Numbered from the stretch's first letter, positions 25,367 through 35,123 are shown. The stretch: DNA of 64,000 nucleotides from an uncultured Ruminococcus sp. (GCA_910577575.1 CAJTOG010000001.1:193654-257653), one strand, 5' to 3'. A program made the numbers and translations. Notes: generated by a model not told the origin, from the letters alone.

Positions 25367-27403
25367 TTAACCTGTAATATCCTTGTTAAATAATTTGAGT
25401 GTATCCATTTTCAGAGCGTGATGTTCAGGTTTGTCAAGTGCAGGGTCATCAGCAAGAAGGATTTCGGCACATTCTCTTGCCATTCCTGAAAGTTCCATAG
25501 AACAGACAGCATCTGCAATTTTAAGTGGAGGAAGTCCGTGCTGGGCATTTCCGAAAAAGTCTCCCGGACCTCTTAGTTTCAAGTCTTCTTCAGCAATTTT
25601 AAATCCGTCGGTAGTTGAAGAAATGATTTTCATTCGCTGTATACATTCATTATTTTTACTATCAGTTATAAGAATACAGGAACTTTCGTATTTTCCGCGT
25701 CCGACACGTCCACGGAGCTGGTGAAGCTGTGAAAGACCAAAACGTTCGGCATTTTCTATAATCATAACTGCGGCATTGGGAACATCAACTCCGACTTCGA
25801 CAACAGTAGTGCAGATAAGGACCTGAATTTCTCCGTTGCTGAATCTTTCCATAACGGAATCTTTTTCAGAAGATTTCATTTTTCCGTGAAGCAAAGCAAC
25901 AGTATATCCTTTTAGAAAACTTTTTTTCGCACTTTCTGCATATGTTTTAACAGCAAACAAATCGCTTTCGCTGTCCTCAATCATTGGGCAGACTATATAA
26001 GCCTGTCGTCCTTCGTCAAGTCTGGCACGTACAAAGCCAAAAGCACCCTCACGTTTTTTTCCGGTAACTGCGTAAGTTTTTACAGGACTTCTGCCATTGG
26101 GAAGCTGTCTGATGCTTGATATATCGAGGTCGCCGTAAATATTCAGAGCAAGGGTACGTGGAATTGGAGTTGCGGACATAACAAGCCTGTGGGGGCAATC
26201 ACCTTTTCCGGCGAGTGCTGCACGCTGGGAAACTCCGAATCTGTGTTGTTCATCGGTGATAACAAGTGCAAGTGATTTGTATTCAACATCATTCTGTATA
26301 ATGGCATGAGTACCGATAAGAACATTTATTTTTCCATCTGTTAATTCCTGAATAATCTGTTTTCTTTTTTTTGAAGTTGATGAGCCTGTAAGCAGTTCAG
26401 TTTTTATGCCAAGCGGTTCAAGAAACTGAGTGAATGTTTTATAGTGCTGCATTGCAAGAATTTCCGTGGGGGTCATAACAGCAGCCTGAAATCCGTTTTT
26501 TACCGCAAAACAGCATACAGCTGCCGCAACGGCGGTCTTACCGCTTCCTACATCACCCTGTAAAAGTCTGTTCATCGGAGTTTTTTTGCATAAATCAGCA
26601 ATAATTTCATATACAGCCGCAGTCTGACCGTCTGTTAGCCTGAACGGCAGAGCATTTAAGAAATCATTTATATCAATATTTTTATCCATACAGAAAGAAG
26701 TCGATTTTTTCTGTTTAACTTTAAGCATGAGCATACCAAGCTGTAATTTTAGAAGTTCATCAAATGCAAGGCGTCGTCGGGCATTTTCAGCGTTGATATT
26801 GCTTAATGGAAAATGAATATTTTTCAGAGCGTCTGTAAGTGGCATAAGCTGATACTTTTGCATAATATCAGAAGGAAGGGTTTCAAATGGATAAATTTTC
26901 ATAATTTCAAGAGCTTGTCGCATATTAATCCTAATCATATTTGCACTAAGACCCTGAGTGAGTTTATAAATTGGTTGAATTAAAACAGATTCATCAGCTT
27001 TTATATAAACAGGCGATGATATGTCACGGCGGATAATATTTCCGCTTACTTTGCCGTACATATAGTAAGTTTCACCTGTTTTCAGGGCATTGAAAGCATA
27101 TACATTATTAAAAAAAGTAATATTGATTTGACTTATGCCATCAGTAGCAGAAGCATTGCAGATAATAAGTCCGCCTTTTATTTTCTGAGGAAAATTTTTG
27201 CCTGTTACAGTAAGTTTAAGAACATTGTAACTTCCTGTCTCTGCCTGTAAAATTGGGACATAAGCACGGAAATCGAGATAGTTTCTGGGAATGTGGTAAA
27301 TCAGTTCATAGGGTGAAGTGATACCAAGTTTCCGGTATTTTTCTCCCCTTGCTTTTCCGACGCCTTTAAGGTATTCTATATCTGAAAAAAGTGAAGTCGC
27401 CAT
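25367..27403 (-). CDS. recG: ATP-dependent DNA helicase RecG
   Basis: 678 aa. RecG reverses stalled forks and processes Holliday junctions. The N-terminal wedge domain (KGVGKARGEKYRKLGI) is followed by SF2 helicase motifs: Walker A GDVGSGKTAVA near residue 275, DEQHRFGV (motif II), SATPIPRTLAL (III) and QLRGRVGRG (VI). GGAAGGA (27411-27417) supports the ATG at 27403; the open frame further upstream lacks a ribosome site. Proximity to asp23-fakA echoes the Bacillus region. Confidence 0.96.
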   Translation of the reverse strand: MATSLFSDIEYLKGVGKARGEKYRKLGITSPYELIYHIPRNYLDFRAYVPILQAETGSYNVLKLTVTGKNFPQKIKGGLIICNASATDGISQINITFFNNVYAFNALKTGETYYMYGKVSGNIIRRDISSPVYIKADESVLIQPIYKLTQGLSANMIRINMRQALEIMKIYPFETLPSDIMQKYQLMPLTDALKNIHFPLSNINAENARRRLAFDELLKLQLGMLMLKVKQKKSTSFCMDKNIDINDFLNALPFRLTDGQTAAVYEIIADLCKKTPMNRLLQGDVGSGKTAVAAAVCCFAVKNGFQAAVMTPTEILAMQHYKTFTQFLEPLGIKTELLTGSSTSKKRKQIIQELTDGKINVLIGTHAIIQNDVEYKSLALVITDEQHRFGVSQRAALAGKGDCPHRLVMSATPIPRTLALNIYGDLDISSIRQLPNGRSPVKTYAVTGKKREGAFGFVRARLDEGRQAYIVCPMIEDSESDLFAVKTYAESAKKSFLKGYTVALLHGKMKSSEKDSVMERFSNGEIQVLICTTVVEVGVDVPNAAVMIIENAERFGLSQLHQLRGRVGRGKYESSCILITDSKNNECIQRMKIISSTTDGFKIAEEDLKLRGPGDFFGNAQHGLPPLKIADAVCSMELSGMARECAEILLADDPALDKPEHHALKMDTLKLFNKDITG

Positions 27404-27433
27404 AGTATACTCCTTCCATAAGCCTTTTTTATT

Positions 27434-27463
27434 ATTATATCGCAAAAACAATACATATGTCAA
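27434..27463 (-). promoter_or_regulatory. Sigma-A promoter for recG
   Basis: Minus strand: perfect TTGACA (27458-27463), 18-bp spacer, perfect TATAAT (27434-27439). The start of recG is about 30 bases downstream. It is divergent from the promoter at 27505-27533. Confidence 0.85.
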
Positions 27464-27504
27464 GAAAATTTTTTGTGCAAATCAGCATATACAGCTAAAA
27501 ATAA

Positions 27505-27533
27505 TTGACAATGAAATATTGCTGTGATATAAT
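27505..27533 (+). promoter_or_regulatory. Sigma-A promoter for the hydrolase-murF-ddl operon
   Basis: Perfect TTGACA (27505-27510), 17-bp spacer, perfect TATAAT (27528-27533), about 67 bases before the ATG at 27600. As strong a consensus as is seen in the window. Confidence 0.88.
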
Positions 27534-27599
27534 AAATATGTATACGCATATATAATAATTGACGATAAAATTGTCAGTTAGAAAAATGGAGATAGCATA

Positions 27600-28385
27600 A
27601 TGATAAGAACAGTAAACGGGATAAAAATAAATTATGAACAGAAAGGCGAAGGCGATTTGATTGTCCTGCTTCATGGCTGGGGGAGCAATATAAAGCTTTT
27701 TGCCAATCTGATTGACCTGCTTTCAAAGAAATATACAGTAGTTGCAATGGATATGCCGGGGTTTGGCGAGAGTGAAGAACCGCCGTCGGCATGGTGTGTT
27801 GATGATTATGTAAATTTTGTAATTGATTTTTTGAAAGACTATAATACAGAAAAAATCATGCTTCTGGGACATTCGTTCGGCGGACGTGTGATTATAAAAC
27901 TCAACAGCAGGAAAAATCTGCCGTTTGAGATTACTAAAGTAATACTTGTTGACAGTGCCGGAATTTTGCCTCCCAAAAATAACAAGAAAAGTTTCCGCAC
28001 TTATTATTATAAGATAGGAAAGGCTTTTTTATCTATGGGCATTGTGCAGAAAATAGCACCTGACGCACTTGAAAACTTCCGTAAGAAAATGGGAAGTGCA
28101 GATTATGCAGCAGCTTCACCGCTGATGCGTCAGGTACTTGTAAAAGTAGTAAATGAAGATTTGGAACCGCTTTTACCCGATATAAAATGCCCTACTCTTC
28201 TTGTATGGGGAGTTAACGACACTGCAACACCATTGTCAGACGGTGAAAAAATGGAGAAGCTGATTCCGGATGCAGGACTTGTAAAGCTTGAGAATGCCGG
28301 ACATTATTCATTTTTGGAACAGCAATATACTTTCAATCGTGTTATGAGTTCATTCATGAAGCTTGACGAACAGGAGGAAAAATGA
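27600..28385 (+). CDS. Alpha/beta hydrolase
   Basis: 261 aa. The fold is clear: LLHGWGSN (oxyanion region), MDMPGFGESEEP, nucleophile elbow GHSFGG near residue 97, WGVNDTATPL with the acid, and ENAGHYSFLEQ with the His. No signal peptide. It ends inside the start of the MurF-like gene, so it is coupled to peptidoglycan precursor genes. Its substrate is unknown; an envelope-related amide or ester is a guess. Confidence 0.88.
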   Translation: MIRTVNGIKINYEQKGEGDLIVLLHGWGSNIKLFANLIDLLSKKYTVVAMDMPGFGESEEPPSAWCVDDYVNFVIDFLKDYNTEKIMLLGHSFGGRVIIKLNSRKNLPFEITKVILVDSAGILPPKNNKKSFRTYYYKIGKAFLSMGIVQKIAPDALENFRKKMGSADYAAASPLMRQVLVKVVNEDLEPLLPDIKCPTLLVWGVNDTATPLSDGEKMEKLIPDAGLVKLENAGHYSFLEQQYTFNRVMSSFMKLDEQEEK

Positions 28386-29989
28386 TGAATACGGTAATTT
28401 TTGTCATATATGCGGTTATTACGCTTATTTCAATTATATTTTTTTCTCTCCGTGAGTTTCATATGCTTCAGCTTAACGGATATAAAACTCCTGAACATTC
28501 ATGGTGGATGAAGAAAAACTATAAACGATATATTTATCCTCTTGTGCTTTTTGTATTACAGATTGCATTGTTTCAGATGACATATGCATATATTCCGGTG
28601 AGTATAGTTTTTTCATTGTTTAATATAATAATTGCATTTCTTAACAAGCCGGAAAAGAAATTCAAGAAACCGTTTGTATATACGGCAAGAGTAAAAAGAA
28701 TGCTTGTAACGTTTTTTATTCTGATTGCAGTTATTTTTGGCATATCTGTATTTTTAGGTACTCAGCCATGTAAATGTATAGACTGGAAACCGTTTAACAA
28801 GCCGTTGCCGTTTATACTTGTCGGAAGTGCTTTATATCTTACTCCGATACTTGTACCGCTTTCAAATCTTATAAACAAACCACTTGAGAAATCAATCCAG
28901 AAATGGTATATAAATGATGCAAAGAAAAAGCTTGAATCAATGCCGAATCTGCACAAGGTCGGAATAACAGGCAGTTATGGCAAGACAAGTATGAAATTCT
29001 ATCTCAATGAACTTTTAAATTCACAGTATGAAACACTTAAAACTCCGGAAAGTTTTAACACTCCAATGGGCGTTACTATTACGGTAAGACGTGATATGAA
29101 GCCGACTCATGAATATTTTATATGTGAAATGGGAGCAAGAAGAGTACATGAGATAAAAGAGCTGTGTGGGATTGCCAATCCTCATGACGGTATTATAACT
29201 TCTGTAGGTCCTCAGCATTTAGAGACTTTTGGTTCGATAGAAAATGTAATAAATACAAAGTTTGAGCTTGCGGACAGTGTTCAGGCTGTCGGAGGAAAAA
29301 TTTATCTTAACGGCGATAATGAACTTATACGTAAAAAAGCTTCTCAGTACAAAAATACTGTTCTTTACGGACTTCAGGAAGGTAATGACTGGAGAGCGGA
29401 AAATATTGCAGTATCTGACAGAGGTACAGAATTTACTGTTATATCTCCTGACGGAAAACAGTGCAGATATACAACAAAGCTTTTAGGCGAACATAACGTA
29501 CTGAATCTTGTCGGAGCAATTGCATATGCAGTCGGTACAGGAATAACAATGGAAAAGCTTGTACTTCCTGTCAAGCGTATTTCAGCAGTTCCGCACCGCT
29601 TACAGCTTCTTGATAAAGGCAACGGAATTACTTTTATAGATGACGCTTATAATTCAAATCCGAGCGGATGCCGTGCGGCACTCAATGTATTGGAATTATT
29701 TGATGCCTGCCGTATACTTATAACTCCGGGTATGGTTGAACTTGGTGCAAAGCAGGAAGAACTTAATTACGAGTTTGGTCAGGAAGCTTCAAAAGCCTGC
29801 GATTATATAGTACTTGTAGGAAAAAATCAGACTGTACCAATCTATAATGGTATTAAAGATTCAGGTTATAATATGAATCAGGTTTATGTTGCCGACAATC
29901 TGAATGATGCACTTGCAAAGGTTCAGGCTTATCGGACTGACAGGAAAAAAATTGTACTTCTTGAAAATGACTTGCCTGATAACTATTAA
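28382..29989 (+). CDS. Membrane-anchored MurF-like ligase
   Basis: 535 aa. The C-terminal two thirds is a Mur ligase: ATP loop VGITGSYGKTSM near residue 195, ITSVGPQHLETFGS, and the MurF-type DDAYNSNPSG near 420. MurF adds D-Ala-D-Ala to UDP-MurNAc-tripeptide. The first 170 residues, absent in classical MurF, hold about four to five hydrophobic helices (3-22, 50-88, 105-128, 145-165), so the enzyme should be membrane-bound. ATG 28382 overlaps the previous stop; ATG 28385 has better spacing from GGAGG. Ddl, maker of D-Ala-D-Ala, is next. Confidence 0.82.
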   Translation: MMNTVIFVIYAVITLISIIFFSLREFHMLQLNGYKTPEHSWWMKKNYKRYIYPLVLFVLQIALFQMTYAYIPVSIVFSLFNIIIAFLNKPEKKFKKPFVYTARVKRMLVTFFILIAVIFGISVFLGTQPCKCIDWKPFNKPLPFILVGSALYLTPILVPLSNLINKPLEKSIQKWYINDAKKKLESMPNLHKVGITGSYGKTSMKFYLNELLNSQYETLKTPESFNTPMGVTITVRRDMKPTHEYFICEMGARRVHEIKELCGIANPHDGIITSVGPQHLETFGSIENVINTKFELADSVQAVGGKIYLNGDNELIRKKASQYKNTVLYGLQEGNDWRAENIAVSDRGTEFTVISPDGKQCRYTTKLLGEHNVLNLVGAIAYAVGTGITMEKLVLPVKRISAVPHRLQLLDKGNGITFIDDAYNSNPSGCRAALNVLELFDACRILITPGMVELGAKQEELNYEFGQEASKACDYIVLVGKNQTVPIYNGIKDSGYNMNQVYVADNLNDALAKVQAYRTDRKKIVLLENDLPDNY

Positions 29990-30021
29990 AAATTATAATT
30001 ATTATAAGGAGTGGATATATT

Positions 30022-31209
30022 ATGAAAATAAATCTTGCTGTATTATTCGGCGGAAGAAGCGTTGAACATGAGGTATCTGTCATTTCAGCCGTTCAGGCAA
30101 TGGCAAACATGAACAAGGAAAAGTATAATATCATACCTGTATATATGACTAAAAAAAGCGAGTTCTATACAGGTGAAAAACTTACGGACATAAACAGCTA
30201 TAAGGATATTCCCGCACTTCTTAAAGAATGTACGGAATGCGTATTTGTAAGAAGTGAGGGAAAAGTACAGCTTATCCGTCAGAAGATGAAAAAATTCGGT
30301 TCAAACCTTATTTCTGATATTGATATAGCATTTCCGATAGTCCACGGCACCAACGTTGAGGACGGGGCGTTGCAGGGTTATCTCCAGACGCTTGACCTGC
30401 CGTATGTTGGCTGTGATGTTCTTTCGTCTGCTGTGGGCATGGACAAATATGTCATGAAAATTCTACTTAAAGAAGCAGGATTTCCTGTACTTGACTGCTG
30501 TCGTTTTTCTGCCTTTGAACTTGATAAGATAGAAAAGTGTGCAGATGAAGCAGAAAAGAAATTTGGCTATCCTTTAATTATAAAACCTGTAAATCTTGGT
30601 TCAAGTGTCGGAATTTCCAGAGCAAATGACCGTGACGGACTTATAAAGTCAATGGAATCAGCATTCGAGTTTTCAGACAGGATACTTGTTGAGCCGGCAG
30701 TAGTAAATCTTAAAGAAATTAACTGTTCTGTAGTTGGCGACAGTGAATCCGCAGAAGCTTCTGTATGTGAAGAGCCTGTTCAGGCAAGCAACGAGGATAT
30801 ACTCAGTTTTGAGCAGAAATATATCGGCGGTGGAAAATCCGGCGGAAGCAAGGGTATGGCTTCGCTTAAAAGAAAAATTCCTGCTGATATTTCTCAGGAG
30901 CAGGAACAGACCATCCGTACTCTTGCTGTTGATGCATTTCGTTATCTTGGTTGTAATGGTGTGACACGTATTGACTTTATGATTGACACTGCATCTGATA
31001 AAATATATATAAATGAAATAAACACTATTCCGGGTTCACTTGCATTTTATCTCTGGGAGCCGAAAGGAGTTAAATATTCTGAACTTCTTGAGCGTATGAT
31101 TCAGCTTGCTCTGAAACGTCACCGTGAATCACAGAAAATCAACTATACTTTTGATAATAACATACTTTCAATGGGCGGAAGTTTCGGAGCAAAAGGAACA
31201 AAGAGATAA
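30022..31209 (+). CDS. ddl: D-alanine-D-alanine ligase
   Basis: 395 aa ATP-grasp enzyme making D-Ala-D-Ala. Motifs: LFGGRSVEHEVSVIS at the N-terminus, HGTNVEDGALQGYL, KPVNLGSSVGIS (ATP lid), and INEINTIPGSLAFYLW near the end. The omega-loop keeps a KY pair (FEQKYIGG), as in D-Ala-D-Ala rather than VanA-type ligases; that inference is tentative. It is longer than usual because of a Gly/Ser/Lys loop and about 30 extra C-terminal residues. AAGGAG before the ATG. Confidence 0.93.
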   Translation: MKINLAVLFGGRSVEHEVSVISAVQAMANMNKEKYNIIPVYMTKKSEFYTGEKLTDINSYKDIPALLKECTECVFVRSEGKVQLIRQKMKKFGSNLISDIDIAFPIVHGTNVEDGALQGYLQTLDLPYVGCDVLSSAVGMDKYVMKILLKEAGFPVLDCCRFSAFELDKIEKCADEAEKKFGYPLIIKPVNLGSSVGISRANDRDGLIKSMESAFEFSDRILVEPAVVNLKEINCSVVGDSESAEASVCEEPVQASNEDILSFEQKYIGGGKSGGSKGMASLKRKIPADISQEQEQTIRTLAVDAFRYLGCNGVTRIDFMIDTASDKIYINEINTIPGSLAFYLWEPKGVKYSELLERMIQLALKRHRESQKINYTFDNNILSMGGSFGAKGTKR

Positions 31210-31230
31210 TTAAGAACCGGAGGAATAAAA

Positions 31231-31803
31231 ATGACTGAAAAGGAAAAACAGCAGGCAGGTGAACTCTATAATGGCGGTGATGCCGAACTTACTTCTGAAA
31301 GAGTTGCAGCCAAAAAACTTTGTGCTGAATATAATGCTGTAACTTATAATGACTATCAGAAAAAAGAGCGTATCCTTGACAGACTTCTTGCCCTCAGGGG
31401 TGAAAATACGTGGATTGAAGCCAATTTTTTCTGTGATTACGGTTATAACATAATTATGGGTGACAATTTCTATTCAAATCATAATCTTGTAATTCTTGAC
31501 TGTGCAGAGGTTACTTTCGGAAATAATGTATTTATAGGACCAAACTGCGGATTTTATACAGCCGGTCATCCGGTTGACGCTGAACAGAGAAATCAGGGGC
31601 TTGAATATGCAAAACCTATCAAAGTCGGAAATGATGTATGGATAGGCGGTAATGTGTGTGTCATGCCGGGGGTTACTATAGGGGATAATGTTGTAATCGG
31701 CGGAGGAAGCGTTGTCGTAAAGGATATACCGTCCGGAACTGTTGCAGTAGGCAATCCATGCAAAGCAGTAAGAAAGATTACCGAAGCTGACAGAATGAAA
31801 TAA
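31231..31803 (+). CDS. Maltose/galactoside O-acetyltransferase-like protein
   Basis: 190 aa left-handed beta-helix acetyltransferase of the LacA/Maa group. The N-terminal helical Mac domain (MTEKEKQQAGELYNGGD) is followed by hexapeptide repeats, with catalytic His in TAGHPVD near residue 115 and the typical IWGGNVCVMPGVTIG-like end. It transfers acetyl from acetyl-CoA to a sugar. It lies between ddl and a LysR regulator. The acceptor is unknown. Confidence 0.88.
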   Translation: MTEKEKQQAGELYNGGDAELTSERVAAKKLCAEYNAVTYNDYQKKERILDRLLALRGENTWIEANFFCDYGYNIIMGDNFYSNHNLVILDCAEVTFGNNVFIGPNCGFYTAGHPVDAEQRNQGLEYAKPIKVGNDVWIGGNVCVMPGVTIGDNVVIGGGSVVVKDIPSGTVAVGNPCKAVRKITEADRMK

Positions 31804-31818
31804 AAGGAGTTCTGAACC

Positions 31819-32769
31819 ATGAATACTTTGCATTTCCGATATGCTGTTGAAATTGAAAAAACACGTTCCATCACTCAGGCAGCCGAAAATCTGTACATGG
31901 CTCAGCCAAATCTGAGTAAGGCTATAAAGGAGCTTGAAGCTTCACTTGAAATAACTATTTTCCGCCGTACTTCAAAAGGTGTTATTCCTACGGAACAGGG
32001 GGTAAAATTTTTAAGTTATGCCAAACAGATTCTTATGCAGATTGATAATATGAAAGCTATAGCCGTGCCTGAAAAATCAGAAAAACACAGAATACGCATA
32101 TCAGTTCCGAGAACAGGCTATATTTCAAAGGCTTTTTCAGATTATCTTCAGGAATGTGATTCATCTGATGATATGGAAATTTATTTCTGTGAAACAAACT
32201 CCATGCGTACCATTGAAAATGTACGGGAAAACAGCTATAATTTTGGTGTTGTCAGATTCAATTCAAGACATGAAAAGTATTTTATGGATTATCTTTCCGA
32301 AAAGAATCTTGAAAGCCAGCTTATATGGGAATATCAGGTCGTAGCATTGATGTCGTCAGAGAATGACGAAGTTGTGAATGAAAACCTGACTTATTCCGAA
32401 CTTTCATCAGTCTGTACTGAAATTATACAGGGTGATGATTCTGTTCCATATGTTTCGGGAGCATCTGAAAAACTGTTTGCAGATAACCGCTCTGGAAATA
32501 AAAAAACACGCCGTATCTGTATGTTCGACAGGGGAAGTGCATTTGATTTTCTTCTTACTGTTCCTAAGTCGTTCATGCTTGATTCACCCATTCCGGAAAG
32601 TATCTGCGAAAAATATGGTCTTATACAGAAAAAATGCGAATTTCCTGATAATTGCTTTAAGGATTTGCTTATCTATCCCGTTGACAGAAAACTTTCAGAG
32701 GGTGAAATTATGCTTATCAATAAGCTTTATGAAGTTCGCAATGAAATCGCATTCAAATCAGAAATATAA
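31819..32769 (+). CDS. LysR-family transcriptional regulator
   Basis: 316 aa. The N-terminal winged HTH (LHFRYAVEIEKTRSITQAAENLYMAQPNLSKAIKELE pattern, positions 3-37) is classical, with a Ser/Pro-containing recognition helix. The effector domain is from about residue 90. Ribosome site AAGGAG. It is transcribed in the same direction as the genes around it, so its target is not obvious; nfnAB begins 69 bases after it. Confidence 0.9.
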   Translation: MNTLHFRYAVEIEKTRSITQAAENLYMAQPNLSKAIKELEASLEITIFRRTSKGVIPTEQGVKFLSYAKQILMQIDNMKAIAVPEKSEKHRIRISVPRTGYISKAFSDYLQECDSSDDMEIYFCETNSMRTIENVRENSYNFGVVRFNSRHEKYFMDYLSEKNLESQLIWEYQVVALMSSENDEVVNENLTYSELSSVCTEIIQGDDSVPYVSGASEKLFADNRSGNKKTRRICMFDRGSAFDFLLTVPKSFMLDSPIPESICEKYGLIQKKCEFPDNCFKDLLIYPVDRKLSEGEIMLINKLYEVRNEIAFKSEI

Positions 32770-32838
32770 AAATATGTATTATTTTCGTCAATGGTGACGT
32801 TAATATATTAATTAAATTTAAAGGAAGGAAAGAGAGAA

Positions 32839-33678
32839 ATGTTTGAAATTCTCGAAAAGAAAAGTCTTAACCCGACTGTTACTCTCATGAAGATTTATGC
32901 TCCCAGAGTTGCTAAAAAAGCAGAACCCGGACAGTTCATTATTCTTAGAACGGACAGCGAGGGTGAACGTATTCCGCTGACTGTTGCGGATTATGACCGT
33001 ACTGCAGGAACAGTTACAATTATTTTTCAGATTGTAGGAGCTACGACCGAAAAACTCAATCATATGAATGAAGGAGACTGTCTCCATGATTTTGTTGGTC
33101 CTTTAGGTCGTGCGACTGAAACAGAGGGACTTGAAAAAGTTGCAGTAGTCGGCGGAGGAGTTGGCTGTGCAATTGCATATCCTGTTGCCAAGAAACTTCA
33201 TGAACTTGGTATTGAGGTACATTCAATTGTCGGATTCAGAAACAAGGATTTGGTTATTCTTGAAGATGAGTTTAAAGCTGCTTCTTCAAAATTCATACTT
33301 ATGTCGGATGACGGTACAGCAGGAGAAAAGGGTCTTGTTACTGACGCACTCAAAAAGCTTATTGAAAGCGGTGAAAAGTACGACAGGATTATAACAATCG
33401 GACCGCTTATCATGATGAAGTTTGTCTGCAATCTTACCAAGGAGTATGAAATTCCCACTGTTGCATCTATGAATCCTGTTATGATTGACGGTACAGGAAT
33501 GTGCGGAGGCTGTCGTTTGACAGTCGGCGGAGAAACTAAATTTGCCTGTGTTGACGGTCCTGAATTTGACGGTCATCTTATAGATTTTGATGAAGCTATG
33601 GCAAGAGGTGCAAGTTATCGTGGTTTTGAAAGAAAAGCTCATGAAGATACCTGTAATCTGTTCAAGGAGGTAAAATAA
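32839..33678 (+). CDS. nfnA: NfnA-type FAD/NAD-binding subunit
   Basis: 279 aa. A dihydroorotate dehydrogenase electron-transfer-like subunit: FAD domain at the start (GQFIILR, then ERIPLTVADYD), NAD domain with VAVVGGGVGCAIAYPVAK near residue 102, and a C-terminal [2Fe-2S] segment with MCGGCRL and FACVDGPEFDGH. With NfnB it forms the NADH-dependent reduced ferredoxin:NADP oxidoreductase, which couples NAD, NADP and ferredoxin pools. The symbol is inferred from pairing with the 33681 gene. Confidence 0.88.
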   Translation: MFEILEKKSLNPTVTLMKIYAPRVAKKAEPGQFIILRTDSEGERIPLTVADYDRTAGTVTIIFQIVGATTEKLNHMNEGDCLHDFVGPLGRATETEGLEKVAVVGGGVGCAIAYPVAKKLHELGIEVHSIVGFRNKDLVILEDEFKAASSKFILMSDDGTAGEKGLVTDALKKLIESGEKYDRIITIGPLIMMKFVCNLTKEYEIPTVASMNPVMIDGTGMCGGCRLTVGGETKFACVDGPEFDGHLIDFDEAMARGASYRGFERKAHEDTCNLFKEVK

Positions 33679-33680
33679 AA

Positions 33681-35066
33681 ATGCCTAATATGTCTTTAAC
33701 TAAAAATGAGATGCCTGTACAGTCTCCCGATGTGAGAAACAGTAATTTTTCAGAAGTTGCACTCGGATATACTGAAGAACAGGCTATAGATGAAGCAAAA
33801 CGCTGTCTTAATTGTAAGAATAAACCATGTGTTACAGGCTGCCCTGTACAGATTGATATACCTGCATTCATTTCAGAAGTTGCAGAGGGTAATTTTGAGG
33901 AAGCATATAAGATTATTACAAAATCAAGCAGTCTGCCGGCTGTGTGCGGCCGTGTATGTCCGCAGGAAACACAGTGTGAAAGCAAGTGTATACGTGGCAA
34001 AAAGGGCGAACCTGTAGCTATCGGAAGACTTGAAAGATATGTTGCGGACAGGCATAATGCACTTGCTGAATCAGCAGTTGAAAAGCCTGCATCAAACGGA
34101 CATAAGGCGGCTGTTATCGGTTCAGGTCCTTCCGGACTTGCCTGTGCGGGTGATTTGGCTAAAAAGGGCTATGATGTTACGGTTTTTGAGGCTCTTCACG
34201 TTGCTGGCGGAGTACTTTCCTATGGTATTCCAGAGTTCAGACTTCCTAAATCAATTGTTCAAAAAGAAATTGACGGACTTAAATCATTGGGTGTAAAGGT
34301 TGAAACAAATACGGTTGTCGGCAAATCTGTTTCTATTGATGAACTCATGAAAGAAGAGGGCTTTGAAACTGTATTTATTGGTTCAGGTGCAGGGCTTCCA
34401 CGCTTTATGAGAATCCCCGGTGAAAATCTGAACGGAGTATATTCTGCAAATGAATTTCTTACAAGAATTAATCTAATGAAAGCATATAAGCCTGATTCCA
34501 CAACTCCGATTAATGCAGGGAAAAAGGCTGTTGTAGTCGGCGGAGGAAATGTTGCAATGGATGCTGCCCGTTGTGCAAAGAGACTCGGTGCGGATGTTAC
34601 TGTTGTTTACCGTCGTACAGAAAAGGAACTTCCTGCACGTGCTGAGGAAGTTGAACACGCTATGGAAGAAGGAATCAATTTTAAATTCCTGACGAATCCG
34701 ACTGAAATTACTGCAACTGAAAACGGCTGGGTCAAGGGCATAATCTGTCAGCAGATGGAACTTTCCGAACCTGACGCAAGCGGACGTGCAAAGCCTGTGC
34801 CTGTTGAAGGTGCATTGTTTGAGATTGAAGCTGACTGTGTGATAATGTCAATCGGAACTTCTCCGAATCCGCTTATAAAGTCGACTACAGAAGGACTTGA
34901 TACTCAGAAATGGGGCGGAATTATTGCCGATGACAACGGGCTTACTTCACGTGAGGGCGTATATGCAGGCGGTGATGCTGTTACAGGTGCGGCTACTGTT
35001 ATTCTTGCAATGGGTGCAGGTAAAAAAGCTGCTGCTGCAATGGACGAGTATATGCAGAATAAATAA
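33681..35066 (+). CDS. nfnB: NfnB / glutamate synthase small chain-like subunit
   Basis: 461 aa. Its N-terminal Fe-S domain has CLNCKNKPCVTGCPV and CGRVCPQETQCESKC cysteine sets; these are followed by an FAD site (IGSGPSGLACAGDLA near residue 148) and an NADP site (VVGGGNVAMDAARCAKRLG near 288). It resembles the GltD small chain but follows NfnA by 2 bases, and no glutamate synthase large chain is seen. The pair should be electron bifurcating. AAGGAGG lies in the end of nfnA. Confidence 0.9.
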   Translation: MPNMSLTKNEMPVQSPDVRNSNFSEVALGYTEEQAIDEAKRCLNCKNKPCVTGCPVQIDIPAFISEVAEGNFEEAYKIITKSSSLPAVCGRVCPQETQCESKCIRGKKGEPVAIGRLERYVADRHNALAESAVEKPASNGHKAAVIGSGPSGLACAGDLAKKGYDVTVFEALHVAGGVLSYGIPEFRLPKSIVQKEIDGLKSLGVKVETNTVVGKSVSIDELMKEEGFETVFIGSGAGLPRFMRIPGENLNGVYSANEFLTRINLMKAYKPDSTTPINAGKKAVVVGGGNVAMDAARCAKRLGADVTVVYRRTEKELPARAEEVEHAMEEGINFKFLTNPTEITATENGWVKGIICQQMELSEPDASGRAKPVPVEGALFEIEADCVIMSIGTSPNPLIKSTTEGLDTQKWGGIIADDNGLTSREGVYAGGDAVTGAATVILAMGAGKKAAAAMDEYMQNK

Positions 35067-35077
35067 TATTTAATCAA

Positions 35078-35106
35078 AAAGCTCCGTTTCGGCGGAGCTT
35101 TGATTT
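35078..35106 (+). terminator. Terminator after nfnB
   Basis: AAAGCTCCG (35078-35086), six-base loop, CGGAGCTTT (35093-35101), followed by a short T-rich stretch. Preceded by an A-run. Confidence 0.82.
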
Positions 35107-35123
35107 AAATGGAGGAATAAAGT

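Noticed and set aside
30022..31209. VanA-type D-Ala-D-Lac ligase with the nearby VanY-like enzyme as a resistance system
   Set aside because: The omega-loop keeps the Lys-Tyr of D-Ala-D-Ala ligases, there are no vanH or vanX genes, and the VanY-like gene is 21 kb away.
33681..35066. Glutamate synthase small subunit gltD
   Set aside because: No large subunit is near, and it pairs with an NfnA-type gene 2 bases upstream, so NfnB is preferred.
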